In this document: positions 46,832 through 61,300 of the stretch, piece by piece
Layout of the letters: the number at the start of each line of letters is the position of its first letter
How positions within the stretch are numbered: the stretch's first letter is position 1
NCBI GenBank assembly: GCA_004794785.1
Contig: SJOL01004482.1
Coordinates: 195,083 to 259,082, forward strand
Reading direction: 5' to 3'
Source: Opisthorchis felineus
Lineage: Eukaryota; Platyhelminthes; Trematoda; Opisthorchiida; Opisthorchiidae
DNA: 64,000 bases
Translations under genes and position numbers: made by a program
The notes under the pieces: model-generated
What the model was told of the DNA's origin: nothing
The model's database searches: none
Seen by the model: the letters and a program-made list of their open reading frames with translations, nothing else

Positions 46832-46844
46832 CTTGTCGGTAACA
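46832..46844 (-). CDS. Candidate 13-nt microexon upstream of the PH exons
   Basis: On the minus strand a strong acceptor (tttcctcttacag) is followed after only 13 nt by a strong donor (gtgagt). If the previous exon ends in phase 1, the 13 nt end in phase 2, which is what the next exon at 45651-45744 requires, giving residues Leu-Pro-Thr-Arg before its Pro-Glu. If the preceding nucleotide were A, the junction would create ATG. Two good splice sites in phase are suggestive, but 13 nt is too short to prove coding. Confidence 0.3.
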
Positions 46845-46949
46845 CTGTAAGAGGAAACGACACATCAGATACATCAGTAATACATCTTGGTGCTCAGGTG
46901 CCATTCAAACATGAGGGAAGAAAGTCATAGTAAAAGGTAGAAAGAAAAA

Positions 46950-47880
46950 GGATCGACAGCGTGCGAAGTCCTGCAGGTTATCCAGACACGTGCAAGCAGG
47001 GACACGTAGAACCCAGTTGGCATGGCACGAAGATCTCACAGCACTCTATTTGATCGTAGTCGCTTTCATTTCACGTTGTCATATCATGGCCTGTTCCCGA
47101 AACGGAAAACAACGTATTCTTAGGGAGGGTGGTTTGGCATGATGATGAGCTTAATATGTTGCTCAGCCCGCTTACGCACTACTTGGTCATGTACTCATTC
47201 AGCCAGCTGGCTCTTGCCATACTGTAGGGGTATCGGTGATCAATAGTTTGAAGACACCTAAGGTCTTCAGATCGCATTCGCTAAGTATGACAACCACAAT
47301 GTTGGATCGCTCTTGTATGCAACTCTTTAGCTTCACCGAAATTCGATTGGGGCCAGTAATGAGGCAAGTTGGCGAACGCCGTCACGTCTTCGTCATTCGC
47401 GCATTGAATTCATCCGCCGTAGTGCAATCACATGCGAAGATATGTCAACCGACCAACAAACTCAGATTCTTCATTCTGAATCTCCAGGGAAGCGCAACAA
47501 GATGAGAAATCCCGAAGTAAGACCTTTTACTTTGGAGATGCAAAACGTATACCGAAACGCGAAATCACCTCCTATATTCTGTTTGAGATACTTTGCGCAG
47601 ATAAATAAACGCCAAACAATAAAACGATGTCGTCTGCATAATCCAAGTAAATTGATTTTGATGCCTAGATTAATGGTCCGTGCTAACGTTGATGACAGAG
47701 CTGGATGACAAAGTCGGTTACACTAAAGGAGGAGGAAGCCCTTCACTGGTTGTGAGGAAGCTTTTAAACAACTTACCGTACATCCTAACCCGATTTTGAT
47801 ATACAGAGCACGAATGCTTAAGAACTTCAAGGGTATCTCGCTCAGGCCAAGAATTTTTAGTAGTGTCTAGTTAGGAGGAT
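46950..47880 (-). pseudogene. Non-LTR reverse transcriptase, catalytic core to thumb
   Basis: Minus strand. YLDYADDIVLLFGVYLSAQS spans the catalytic YADD box (47629-47640), followed by degenerate pieces resembling the fingers/thumb (VGRLTYLRM, AFANLPHYWPQSNF) and a C-terminal remnant near 47.0-47.1 kb. Frame breaks occur between the blocks. Upstream, a degenerate G-V-R-Q-G-like stretch is visible near 47.75 kb. Confidence 0.68.
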
Positions 47881-48239
47881 ACCATAAGCCCAACAACTGG
47901 ACTTGGACCATATATTCGGGCTTTACAAGTGCAGCAGTGTTCACAGTACGCACGAAGCAGCTTGCCGACCAATCCACCTAACAGTCCTGCTTCTGATATC
48001 ATGTACACGTCTGTTTTCAAGGATGACAGAATAAGTGAGGGAGATCTGCCGACGATCTGACAATAACAGCTGCTAAGTTGTTGTGTATAACATCTCATTA
48101 AGCATAAAAAAAGAACTTTCGTCGTTTTTGAGCTGGGAGTCAAGGGTCTCAAGCGAGAGTTGCGAGAGTGATGACGCGTGCAGTAATTGAAATGGACGAA
48201 AATAAAGCGAGACTGTCGGTTTCGCCAGTGCTCAGTGCA

Positions 48240-48490
48240 AAAGATACTTATGTTCACCTGGCCGAAAAAGGGGGCTTCCTTGAAGTACCCCACCTTGAAT
48301 CTTTAACTTTAAGGTTGACTCACAGGATCACGGGGAGTAGGACCCGCCGGAGGACTCTACCCAAAGATAATAATTCAGCAGTTGGACTCACTTGGCTGTG
48401 AGGGGGCGTCTGGCCCGAAGACACAAGGTGTACGGCATAGAAATCTGACGCGTGATGCTATTGTGCACAGCAGATGCGTTTTGAGCCACC
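48240..48490 (+). repeat. Diverged interspersed repeat, copy 2
   Basis: Blocks TGGCCGAAAAAGGGGGCTT, CCCACCTTGAATCTTTAACT, GTCTGGCCCGAAGACACAAG and GTGCACAGCAGATGCGTTTT match copy 1 in order with shorter spacing. Confidence 0.5.
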
Positions 48491-49027
48491 CTAGAAATTT
48501 GGTGAGACTTAACCGTCTTAAGTAATTTATTGGAAGCCCATGTCAGGAGGGAGCTTTACTACTTCTACAAATCTTGACATGCTAGTCACCTGTAGGAGAC
48601 ATCTTACTGCTGTCACTCCTCTCACAAAGGACAGTATGACTCTACTTTCAAACAGCCTCGGAATACGATTAACTGCAATTCGATGGTTCACTGATCTTTG
48701 CCTGGCTGCTCCCCGTTTGCCTTGCAAGCATGGCCGGACCTTGAAGAACGGAGTTCCAGCTAAAACAGCAGGCAAAACAATTGCAGGACTCAGGCCTAAC
48801 CATTACTCTAAGCTGCGAATTTTGGCCAGTCCGATTAGGAGCCATGCACATCAGAGTAAGTTATCATTCATGAATCACAAGTCACAGGTCAGAAAAGAAG
48901 CGTGTTCTGAACGCAGAAGGCGGTATGGGAAAAGTTTTGGGTGAGCCACATACATGCACTACTTTTTGGCATTTAACGAGCATCCAAAACGAACAGGTGG
49001 GCTACCCGCCAAAACAGAGCTGAATGG

Positions 49028-51931
<2,904 letters not shown>

Positions 51932-51932
51932 N

Positions 51933-52452
51933 GTGTGAGAGCAAGAGCAGCTTGTTGTCCTGCTTGCTTCAGAGTGTGGACATTGAACGCGGCCAGAGAG
52001 ACTGGGTGTCGAGGCTTGAAGATTGATTTGGAGATACCTGAGGATGTCGGCGCCATGTGACGAGCAGATGTTGCACGCAAAACCGATGCAAGACGAACGG
52101 AGTCATCAGTCCTAAGTGCTGGGCCTACAAGATTAGAGTTATTAATGGGGTCCGGAGAGGGGGAAGAAGTATTTGAAAGAGGAAGAAGGGAGGCGTCAGC
52201 AGTAGCGTGTTTTCGCTTACCCGCCCTGCTGAATGCAGCGAGTAAGGCGACCAGGTTGATGAAAACACGCGACGGCCGATGTTGCATGAGTTTATTATTA
52301 GACCTAGGTATCATGGTTGTACCCCTTTCGAACAACCACACGAAGAGTGGAAACGAGTCAGGGGAGGTCAGGCAATGACTTGACAGCGTATGAAGGCTAT
52401 TAACAGCAAGCTCAGCTACGCTGGATGGGGACCCCGAGACAGGACGCTTCAA
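51933..52452 (-). pseudogene. Non-LTR retrotransposon ORF, start of endonuclease region, truncated at the CAT array
   Basis: An open minus-strand frame of 173 codons with a basic, serine-rich N-terminus, ending in HPVSLAAFNVHTLKQAGQQA and ALALT. The Phe-Asn-Val-x-Thr-Leu block resembles the first strand of the apurinic-type endonuclease of RTE/CR1-like elements (usually W/F-N-V-R-T-L). It runs straight into the N at 51932 and the trinucleotide array, so the rest of the element is missing from the assembly or the genome. Confidence 0.6.
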
Positions 52453-52554
52453 TGGTTAGAGAGATTGACAGACATGGCCCAATCGTGCGCATGCATTCAA
52501 GCTCTTGCCTTTAGTGAATAGCTACCCCTTCTGATCTTTCCCATAAAAACACCA

Positions 52555-52705
52555 CCTACACTCCTGTAATCAGGGACCAATTATATGACCTACCACCTTC
52601 AATGCCCTGTCCTCCCAAATCAGCAGCAAACGAAACTGTGGTAGCTATAATCACTGTACAACATGTACGCGGATTTAAAGCTGATGACGAGGAGGAATTC
52701 GACTA
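52555..52705 (+). repeat. Second copy of the retroelement 3'-end-like repeat
   Basis: Aligns with 11.44-11.57 kb over roughly 110 bp at perhaps 65-70% identity by eye, ending in a degenerate GAT/GAC/GAG tail. It lies about 620 bp from the CAT array. Confidence 0.5.
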
Positions 52706-53723
52706 ACTGGCATACGAGGCATGTCTCGAAGACAACGCAAACTATATTGTGATCGGCACATCTATCGTGAGTGAGTTATTTCCTCCGAAATCATCATCAT
52801 CACCAGAGACAGCAGCATCAGTGTTAACACAGATGCTTCACTGCCGTACAAGCATAAAGATCATCAAGTTATCTTTAAAGCTCTAGAGTTGAAAGAAGAG
52901 AAAAAAAATGGGTGAGGGAGGGGATCTAGTGCTGGCCTATGTCAAGCATTCTCAGATGCCTAAACGTCCAAGCCCTTAATCAGACAATCTTGATAAAAAA
53001 TGACAACATGAACGCATTGACATCGATCGGCCACCATTTCTTGCAATATCTCAGCCGAACACAGGTGGCGTCACGGGGACCCCATCCTGGAAGTCGTACT
53101 ACACCAACAACACCCAAACTCTGTAATCTCTTTCATGCCTTTCTGGCAAGTCATACGTTGTCCATCATCACAATCGTCATCATCATCAGCAGCAGCATCA
53201 TCATGGACAGCATGAAATCATTGTTCAACACTGATGCTTCGCTGCCGTACAATTTGTACGTGGGCTGGAATATTGCCATGACGCACACACCTAGACAGGA
53301 GGATGATTAGTGTCCTCAACCAAAGCCTTTGGCTAAAACCCTAACCGCAAGGCAGTGATGTTTGGCTGAAAATGCAAGTACATTACCATTTTTGCGGAAC
53401 ATGTCGCCACACATTTTCCAACCCCCAACATGGAGGACTAAGAGACTGTGTTCGTCAGACTTCTAACCATTGACCAAGCTGGTATGAGACTGTTACTGTC
53501 TCGCGGACACCCCCAGTATAGCTCAACGGGTCGTCGGGGTACACAAACCGGCACACCATGGTAAGGTCCGATCTCTTCGTGACAGAAAAAAAACGAAAAC
53601 CATTCAACGACGTTCAGCATTACTGATCTGATGTTCCCACCAGGCTCGGGTGATGCTTCAAGGACACGTATGGTTAAACACTGAAATATCCGCAAACTGG
53701 CATCAGCCAGGGTTCAGACCCAC

Positions 53724-54364
53724 CTAACAAAACAAACAAAACGAACCGTTGAAAACTCTACCCGGTCGAAATCCCGGTTGATTCTTACCAGTCAAGGTTT
53801 CGCGTGACACCGTAAGACGACGAAAAATCAGTGACGCCAGAGGCCTTGTCACAACAGGAGTCAAAATAACACCTCTACTGTTACCACATTCATTGCGAGT
53901 ACCCTTTTTGAAAATGGGCACTACTACAGACTTACCCCAGTTGTCTGGGACGGTCTCTTTCTCCCAGATAGACCCAAAGAGGCCAGATAGACACTGGCTG
54001 AGAAACCCACCGCCATCCTTGAACAGAGCAGGTCATCAGAGCCAGCAGCACGATGACGCTTGAGTAGAGAAATACATTCAGACACTTCTAAGACTGAATG
54101 CGGCTCCATATTCACAGTCTACCTTTCTGCTGAAGGCCAGGATTCTGGACTGGAGGAAGCAGGTAGCCAGCTGAGTTGCTGTTCGAAGTACTGCACCCAG
54201 CAGTCCAAACGTGCTACTTTGCTGCACATCAGGGAGCCACTTTGGTCCCTGATTATTTCGCTGACAAGAGCTTTCCGAGGAGCAGTCGAACGAATCAAGT
54301 GTTGCAGCTTGCGGACGTTTCCAGTGTTCTTTGCATCTTCCATTTCTTCAGCCTTTCGGGTCAA
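53724..54364 (-). pseudogene. Non-LTR retrotransposon linker and reverse-transcriptase fragment
   Basis: Minus strand, two or more frames. Linker: EEMEDAKNTGNVRKLQHLIR and KALVSEIIRDQSGSLMCS. RT: SECISLLKRHRAAGSDDL, then MPIFKKGTRNECGNSRGVIL, TPVVTRPLASLIFRRLT and NQPGFRPGR. These are standard RTE/CR1-like blocks up to the Q-x-G-F-R-P-G-R motif. Confidence 0.78.
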
Positions 54365-54375
54365 CCAAGCTTCTC

Positions 54376-54427
54376 GGTCTATGCACCGAAAGGGTGTTAC
54401 AGCTGAACGACTTATTTTTATTATTTA
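54376..54427 (+). mobile_element. tRNA-derived SINE, 3'-end fragment
   Basis: About 30 bp of the family's 3' end (ATGCACCGAAAGGGTGTTAC followed by AGCTGAACGA) with an AT-rich tail (ttatttttattattta), the only plus-strand copy. It sits between non-LTR reverse-transcriptase and ORF1-like fragments. Confidence 0.65.
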
Positions 54428-55970
54428 CGCCGAGAAGAGAATCGGTCCCACGCAGCGGGATTTGAATCCACTGTGCATTGGTGTTTCCGAGAACTGTTGT
54501 TCGTTTGAACGGGGGTTTTTGCCCCAAGATAGTCCGGTTTTTGCGGACCCTTTGCCTTTGGGGGACGTAGTTTTTCCCCTCGTGGTCGAAAATTTCGCAG
54601 GCTGCTGCTTGCGACCCGTGCAGTACCATCTTTTGTACGCCCGGATTCGATGTCGTTCAAGGATTTGGGGTGAACATGCGTCTGTTTTGTTTCTTGGGCT
54701 TTCAGGCGCGGTTTGATTGACCGCTATCTCTGTGAGGCCCTGTCGCGCCACTTGTGCGTTGGATGGCACCACCAAAAAGTATTGCTTCAGGTGGAACTTC
54801 CAAGAGGCTCGTTTTCGCAGAAGACTGCACCTTGAATCCAGCAAGTAGCTTTCCGATTAGGCGAAGTTTACGTGGCTTGTTTGACTGCAACCGCTTTCCT
54901 TTTGTGTTTGTGTGTACTCCCAGGTCGTCCGCGATCAGCGTCGCCAACTCCGTGTACGTAGGATTTTCCGGTACACTTTTGTCGGCTTTGGCTAATGGGG
55001 TCATGAGTGACGACTTAGTCCACAGTCCGTCAGGTCGCTTTTGACGGAGTCGAGCTGGAGGCTGACAGATTCGTATTTTCAGTGGTTGTGGAGCTCCCGT
55101 AGCAGTCCCCGGCTTCAACGTCAACGCTTATGGCTGATTTGTCGGTGGACTTCGCTGCTTGACTCTTCACAACTGACCCAATCCAGCTTACAACCTGTGA
55201 ATTGGGTGGGGATTTCACCGCTGCGCCTTTATCGTCCGCTAAGGAAATAAGCGACGATAATTTCACATATTGGACGCTGTGTCCTCGCCAGGCTTCGCTC
55301 ACCCCGAGCATCAATGTTTTTCGTAGTCGATGGGTCTGCGACGGTGGAGTAGAAGCTGCAATGTGAGGTCCCGGTCGGTTGCATCGGCATGCTTTTAAGA
55401 GCACAAGAGTCCATAACTGCAATCGGGTCGGCCATAAGTCTGGGGTCAGATGATCTGTCGTCAAGTTAAAGTTTGTTTCGCGCCTTCCCTGTAGGGCCGC
55501 TGTGAACCAGTCTTCGCGAACCTAGAGAGCGATTCTCGGATGTACGCTTGATCTTGGAGAAAGCCTTTCGAATACTGACACCCGGCTGTATGATCCTCTG
55601 TACGGCGGTTGTGGAGGAAACAGTGAATAGAAGCCCAAGGGTTCGCTTGCATCCCGTTCCGCGTAGCCATTCTGCGTGAAGCGATACGTATTCAGGTTTT
55701 GTAACGACACTGCCAATGAGCGACTGCGTTTTATTGGCGTGACTGTTCTGGACAACGACTCCCATATAATCGGCCTAAAGTTCCTCATGCGCCTGTCCAC
55801 TAGAGACGCCGTGGCAGTCTTAATTGACGCATCAGACAGCTGGATAACCTTTTTCGCAGCCAAAGGACCCGGGCTAATTCGCTCTTTGTGTTTGAGTTCT
55901 CCAGGGCCTTCGAAAGAAGTACCAGTAATTCCACGAACGTCCCGATTAAAATGCAACATTCGCACTGGTG
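54421..55970 (-). pseudogene. Possible non-LTR ORF1-like region, decayed
   Basis: A GC-richer block with many overlapping open frames. On the minus strand, pieces such as DASIKTATASLVDRRMRN, LLFTVSSTTAVQRIIQPG and YIRESLSRF resemble, in order, the RNA-binding ORF1 of non-LTR elements (R-P-x-x-V-x-F followed by I-R-E-x-L). Later frames are Pro/Thr/Lys-rich. No frame is continuous. Its neighbours are reverse-transcriptase pieces of the same orientation. It could also be an unrelated repeat. Confidence 0.35.
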
Positions 55971-56419
55971 TTTCCGACTTTTAAGTGGAGATTCGGTTCT
56001 GGTATTGGCTGTTGTCTTGCTAGTTGTGGAATTCATAGCACTCCTAAGGTAGAGGTAGCTGACGCATACAAATGGGTCAGGAGTGTTGCATAGTTGGCTT
56101 ATCTGATCCTCCTACAAACCCATGCCTTTGAATTGCCGCCAGGCCTGGCAAGCGTGGCATTGTTTTCCACGTCTTACATTCTCTGGACATCCATTTCTCC
56201 CACATCTGCCTTAGTCCACCGATAGCTGTAGAGGGTAGCCTGTAAGGATCTGGTTCGTGCTTGAAAGTGAGTGCACCGCAGAAATGGAGTGCAGTCTGTC
56301 AAAGGCTCCACGCACATGTTATATTGGAGTGAAATGTTCAACAAAAATGACGTGTTCACCTTCTAAATAGATTGAACAGCACGAGCAAAAACCGAAACCA
56401 ATTTCGAACGTACCGCTTA

Positions 56420-56850
56420 AGCTAGCGTCCTTGTCGAACGAAAGAACAAAGGAGCGCAGGGTCTATTAGCGTCCAAAACCAGGTCGAAAACGACGTACGG
56501 CCTGTGGTACATGAAGTGTGTGTGGCGACAACATTTTCGAAATTCTGACGCCGTCTGGATGCGGCATTGGCAACCGGCATGCCACGGAAGCTGGATCGTG
56601 ATTGGCTGTTCGGCCTAGACATTCGGTCAATCAGAGCTCGCCGTGACGCTGGACCGGCAAGCGACCCTATCTTTTGGCCAACCGCTTGCGAGGTAGACTC
56701 CCTGGTCATTGCAGCGGATAAATGCGAGCGGTAAAGCATTTTTCGTGTGGAATTATGCCTGAAAGCCTGCGACTTGAAGGTCTGAACTGAGAGGCAGGGG
56801 CTGTTACGGTACTCTCGGGGGCCCTTCACTCAGCTAATAACTCAATAGTC
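56420..56850. other. GC-rich segment with CCAAT-type boxes
   Basis: More GC-rich than its surroundings, with CCAAT/ATTGG boxes at about 56599, 56630 and 56678 and a TTTATCC element near 56718 on the minus strand. A 135-codon minus-strand frame crosses it but resembles nothing I know. It could be the regulatory end of a retroelement. Confidence 0.25.
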
Positions 56851-57093
56851 TAACGCACTTGCCTGTAGAGCCCAGCCTGGACCAAGGACGCGTCGTTTGA
56901 GTCTTGGTGATACCTCTTCTATGCCACAAGCGGCGCAAGTTTGCCAGAAGTAATGCTGGCGTTCAAGATTCCTGCGCTGATTTCGTCGGCACATAAGCTT
57001 CAGAGCTAACGTAACTTCCGAGGTACTGATAGTGTTCTACGACTTTCATGTCACTCCTCCAATTCTTAAAAGCATAATCAAAGGCCGCACGTC

Positions 57094-58130
57094 CTATGGG
57101 GTTACTTTGGACTCTGTGAGTGCAAAGCACATGTCGAGGTATTGATGAATTTCCTCACCATTTGTGAAAATACCTGTGTTTCCTGATGCTTTTTTCAAAA
57201 ATAAGAAAAAATTTGCCTGTTTGAAAAAGCCCTCACTCAAACATTGCGGCTTTATGGAACTTCCAAAGTTCGCCCACAACCTTAGCAATGATGAAGTCAA
57301 GCGAAACTGGAGAAAGTGGGCATACTTATCCAACTGCTTGTAAGGATTCGGGGGTTTGCCATGTACCCCCACGCATACACAAGTGTGTGTATACAAACAG
57401 TGCATCATATTCATAATCTTTCTAGGCATGTCCGTTTCAGTAAGCAACCGGAAAGGGAGAAACCGGTCCACAGAATTGAGCGTGCTCTTCAAGCCACAAA
57501 ACACCAGGATTTTAGGGTGCCTCTACACATATCGGTGCTCTAGCACTTGAAGGAGAATGAAAATGTGGTTCGCACAGTCCCTTCCCGGCCATAATTCTGC
57601 GGGCTGTCCTCGGGTCCCGTTTTTGCACATCCTCGTGGAACGACTTAGAATAAGCGGTGCATAGTCTGGTTACAATGGGAGCCAAGCTAATTCCACTGTG
57701 ATCGTCGGTCACTGTGGGCATTTAATTAAACCTTGCGCATCCATCGGCTCACTTTAGGTGGCTAAGGCAGCCTATTTCACCCAGTTTACGTAACCACTGA
57801 CTGTGTAGTTCACTCCATCTTTAAACAGAACGGGTGGGAGTTCTTCAGGGGCAGCCGATCAGCGACGCTTTAAGGTAAAGAGGCATTTGCTTATTTTCGA
57901 AGTTCCCAGCTAACTGTCCATGGCTACTTTGAGGGCTGAGAATTCGGCCGAGCAATTACACGTGGCCATCTGGATTGCCCCAGAAAGTGTCCAACCCGGA
58001 GATTCACGAGCCCTTCTGTCTTGGAGGCAGACGAGCTGTTTTCAGTGACTGTTCCGCTCACCGAATGCCTCTCTGGACTTGTCGCGTGTATTATCACCTG
58101 GAACAGTTCACGCACATCCCCAGGGATTCT
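57094..58130 (-). pseudogene. Second non-LTR linker and reverse-transcriptase fragment
   Basis: Minus strand. Linker near 57.9-58.1 kb (RELFQVIIHATSPERHSVSG), then DDHSGISLAPIVTRLCTAYS (57.6-57.7 kb), then NSVDRFLPFRLLTETDMPRK and IMNMMHCLYTHT (57.35-57.5 kb), the region just after motif A. The order and wording are those of RTE/CR1-like reverse transcriptases, but between blocks the frame is lost. Confidence 0.7.
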
Positions 58131-58361
58131 CGCCTGCTCTATCTTCTCAACTTTCTAGATCCACCAAACTTCTTCGTTCGCGTGGGTGCTCCTTTTCACC
58201 TGAAGTATGACACTTCGCCAAGTGTTATTGTACCCTCTACTAAGAGGAATATGTGTCCAAGTTCCGAGCTCGCGATCTAGTCCTTGGATGTAGTTGATTG
58301 CGCCGTTCGACAGGTGGAGTACCTGCATCTTTCCAGGTTCTAGCCAGTACCGATGGCGCAT

Positions 58362-61300
58362 TCAGAAGGCGCCCCAATAACGTAACGACAATTGGCGAGC
58401 GTAGATACACGATGTTTATCGGACTAAATCATCTCTGGGAATACTCACAATAACAGCAAAAGCAATTTGCTGGAATAAACTACAGATCAATCACTCAGAA
58501 ACTGATACCAGCAGCAAGCGCCACTGGACCTCCTGTTTCTTCAGCTGATGATGCCTTGCCCTCAGTAACACAGCTCACGTTTGGCCGCATTGTAAGCCGC
58601 TTCTGCTTAATGATAATGATGTTTATTCCCAACTGGTGGGTAGCATACCTTCAGGCATGATCATAAATCTACAGTCAGAATAAGAGCATGACTGGTGGGG
58701 TTTGTGGGTACTGGGAATTCCGTGGAATAGGGACGGCAACATAAAGAGTGGGCATTAATCGAAGTAGACTTGGACACGCCTGAGGCGGCATGGGTAGGGA
58801 ACCAAAATTACAAGGGCTCTTTCTTTCTTATGGGGAACATATCAGATGAGACAAGGTACGATCATTAGGATTTGAAAGTGGCGGGCAAAAACAATACGAG
58901 GGAGGGCATAGCAAGAGGATTCCTGCCTGGTACGTGATAAAAATAATAAAAGAAAAACTTCAATCTGCAGGAAAAGTGGAACCAGAATAACGGATCAGGA
59001 GAGGCAGCAGAACTGGCACGATCTGACCGGCTGATTTGAACTAAAGCCTAAAACCGTTACTGAGGCATCGTAGCCTTGGGCTGTTGGGCGTATGGCCAGA
59101 GTCACGAAAAGCGTAAGTGGGGGAACATGCGGTACGGATAAATGGTAGTAGGAAACTCAGAATCACCGTGTGCAGTGAAACTAGAGAGACTCACTAGTGT
59201 TGCTGCTGGAGCGGGGTCGGGTCTAAACGTTCCTTGGGAGGAGTTCACGAAATCGCACAAGAAGGAACGCGAACTGACTTGGTGAGGGGTACAAAGTAAA
59301 AGACACCGAGATGTTCAGATCCGATGGAAGGGTCAGCAAATTGGAATGAACGCCTCCCGGTGGCAACTTTGATTGTGGTTGTAGGTAAGTGAACGAGTGG
59401 GCGAGCGGGCGCAGTCAAAGTAAGGAGTGAACAGTTGCGGGTATGCTATCAAACTGGGTATGACAGTGCCGTGCCGTCACTGCACTGAGATACTTCAGTT
59501 TCTGGACAGCCCCGTGATGGACGTCGTGATTGAGGTAGTTGGGCTGGGGTGCGCAGTTTTGTGAGCAACGGGGTGTTGTGGGTTTTCCAGGGGATTCCGC
59601 AGGGAGAGCAAGACCAGTGTAATATCGCAGGTAGTATTTGTTTTTTTTCCGGTCGGGGATCCCTTCAGATGTAACGCACAGATCGAGTGGAGTGGATAAT
59701 GGCCAAACAGGACATCCATAGCACGTATTACCGCAGGTCGAAGCTTGGGAAGAAGGTGAGATGGGATGAGATCAATAAGGCCTAGAGAGTTATAGGAGTC
59801 ATCAGACAGGATATAATCCCTTAAGAAGAAAGAAAAACTGAACGTTCACCACAATTAGGATTGATCTACACTCAGTAGTCTAGTCATCAAAGTCAAGCTA
59901 AGATTGCCAATATATGCTATTACACTACCTGAGATAGAGGACAGTTCGATGTAGTAGGCAGAGAGACAGCGTGGTAAGGGAAACCTAACACGTAAGGGCT
60001 GGTTTAGGTGGAACATCTGAGATGGTGAACTAGATTTCTTGGAGGTTATTAGTGAGTTGGGCAGTACTAGGAGAAGCTAGGAGGGAAGGCGAACGTAAGG
60101 AGAATGGTCACCAGCCCCCGAGGCACTACTATCAGCTTCAGTCTATAAGTGGTGCATTGCGAAAAAGACTTTCGACGCTAGCCTCGCATGCTGATAGTGG
60201 AGGGATTGGAGTCTCACTATAAATATACATATGAATATTGTATGTCTCCACTCCTGGGAGCAGCAGGTAGGTTTTTTTTGTTTGGTTGACGAGGTGGGTT
60301 TTTGGTGAGGTGTAGCCTCGATTCTGACGAAGGCAGCTACAGCTATGCACGTCGATGTAGGCCATGGGCATCGCAGAGTATCTTCAGGTCATCCCTGGTA
60401 TATAGTTTTTTTTTACAGACGGAAGGCCTGTTTTTTTCTCATCTGTAGTTTATGGCTTTGCCAGATAAATAACTCAACCGAGGCGAGTCCAACACCAGCA
60501 GCAACAAACGGAAGACAGCAGTGCTCTTTTTTTAATTTCCTGAATTTAAAGGCCAGGCTCAGAACCACCGGCGATGGGCGATGCACCCGTGCTACTGGAG
60601 GGGTGGCGGGTATACGAACGCACTATGGTGCAACGTAACAGGGCGACCCTCCCTGCAGGGCGTACCCGTCCACCACACGAGGTTTTCATCCCTCGTGCAT
60701 GCTACCAGAGCTGCAGGGTGGGAAACCATCCAAGCAGTCATAAATGCGGTTTGTGCATTAATAAAATACTCCAGCTACCAGTTTTTTTGGTCGGGGGGAA
60801 GCAAGGCCAGTAAAAACAGCTCAGTCAATTTGAACAGGCAAACGGCAAACAGACGCTGGCTGGCAAGTCGCGGAGGAGCCAAGTGGTCCGAAGTGTACAA
60901 AAGCTTGCGCAAAATGGCTTTTCTAAGTTTGATAGAGGATGGAAATTCTGATTGTCACTCCGAAGCTCAGCTCAGTGACGGAGTGCCCGTTCGGCTTTTG
61001 TTTCCGACCTCCAGCTGTTTCAAGATGCGCACATCAAAACTCAACTGCTGTGCAGAATTAAACAGGATGATGATACAAAGTTGCACAGCCCCACCACCCG
61101 GAGTCAACGCCCCATCAGCTTCAAACACGACGTGACTATAATCGGTTAGTCACCTGCCACTTGCGGAGTTGTTTCCGTGCAATCAAATCCATCGTTTCAA
61201 GAAAGTTCCAGAGGAAACCGGTTAATACGCGGCAAACCTCATACTCCTACCTGACGTTACGATGAGTAGCATTCTCCGCAATACTCTTGGTTCAAGCTGT

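Noticed and set aside
54060..54716. 218-codon plus-strand frame
   Set aside because: It overlaps, antisense, minus-strand reverse-transcriptase and linker fragments with clear family blocks, and has no domain of its own.
60581..61135. 184-codon plus-strand frame as a gene
   Set aside because: No recognisable domain, overlaps another long frame in the GC-rich part, and has no splice or repeat evidence. Left as unassigned.
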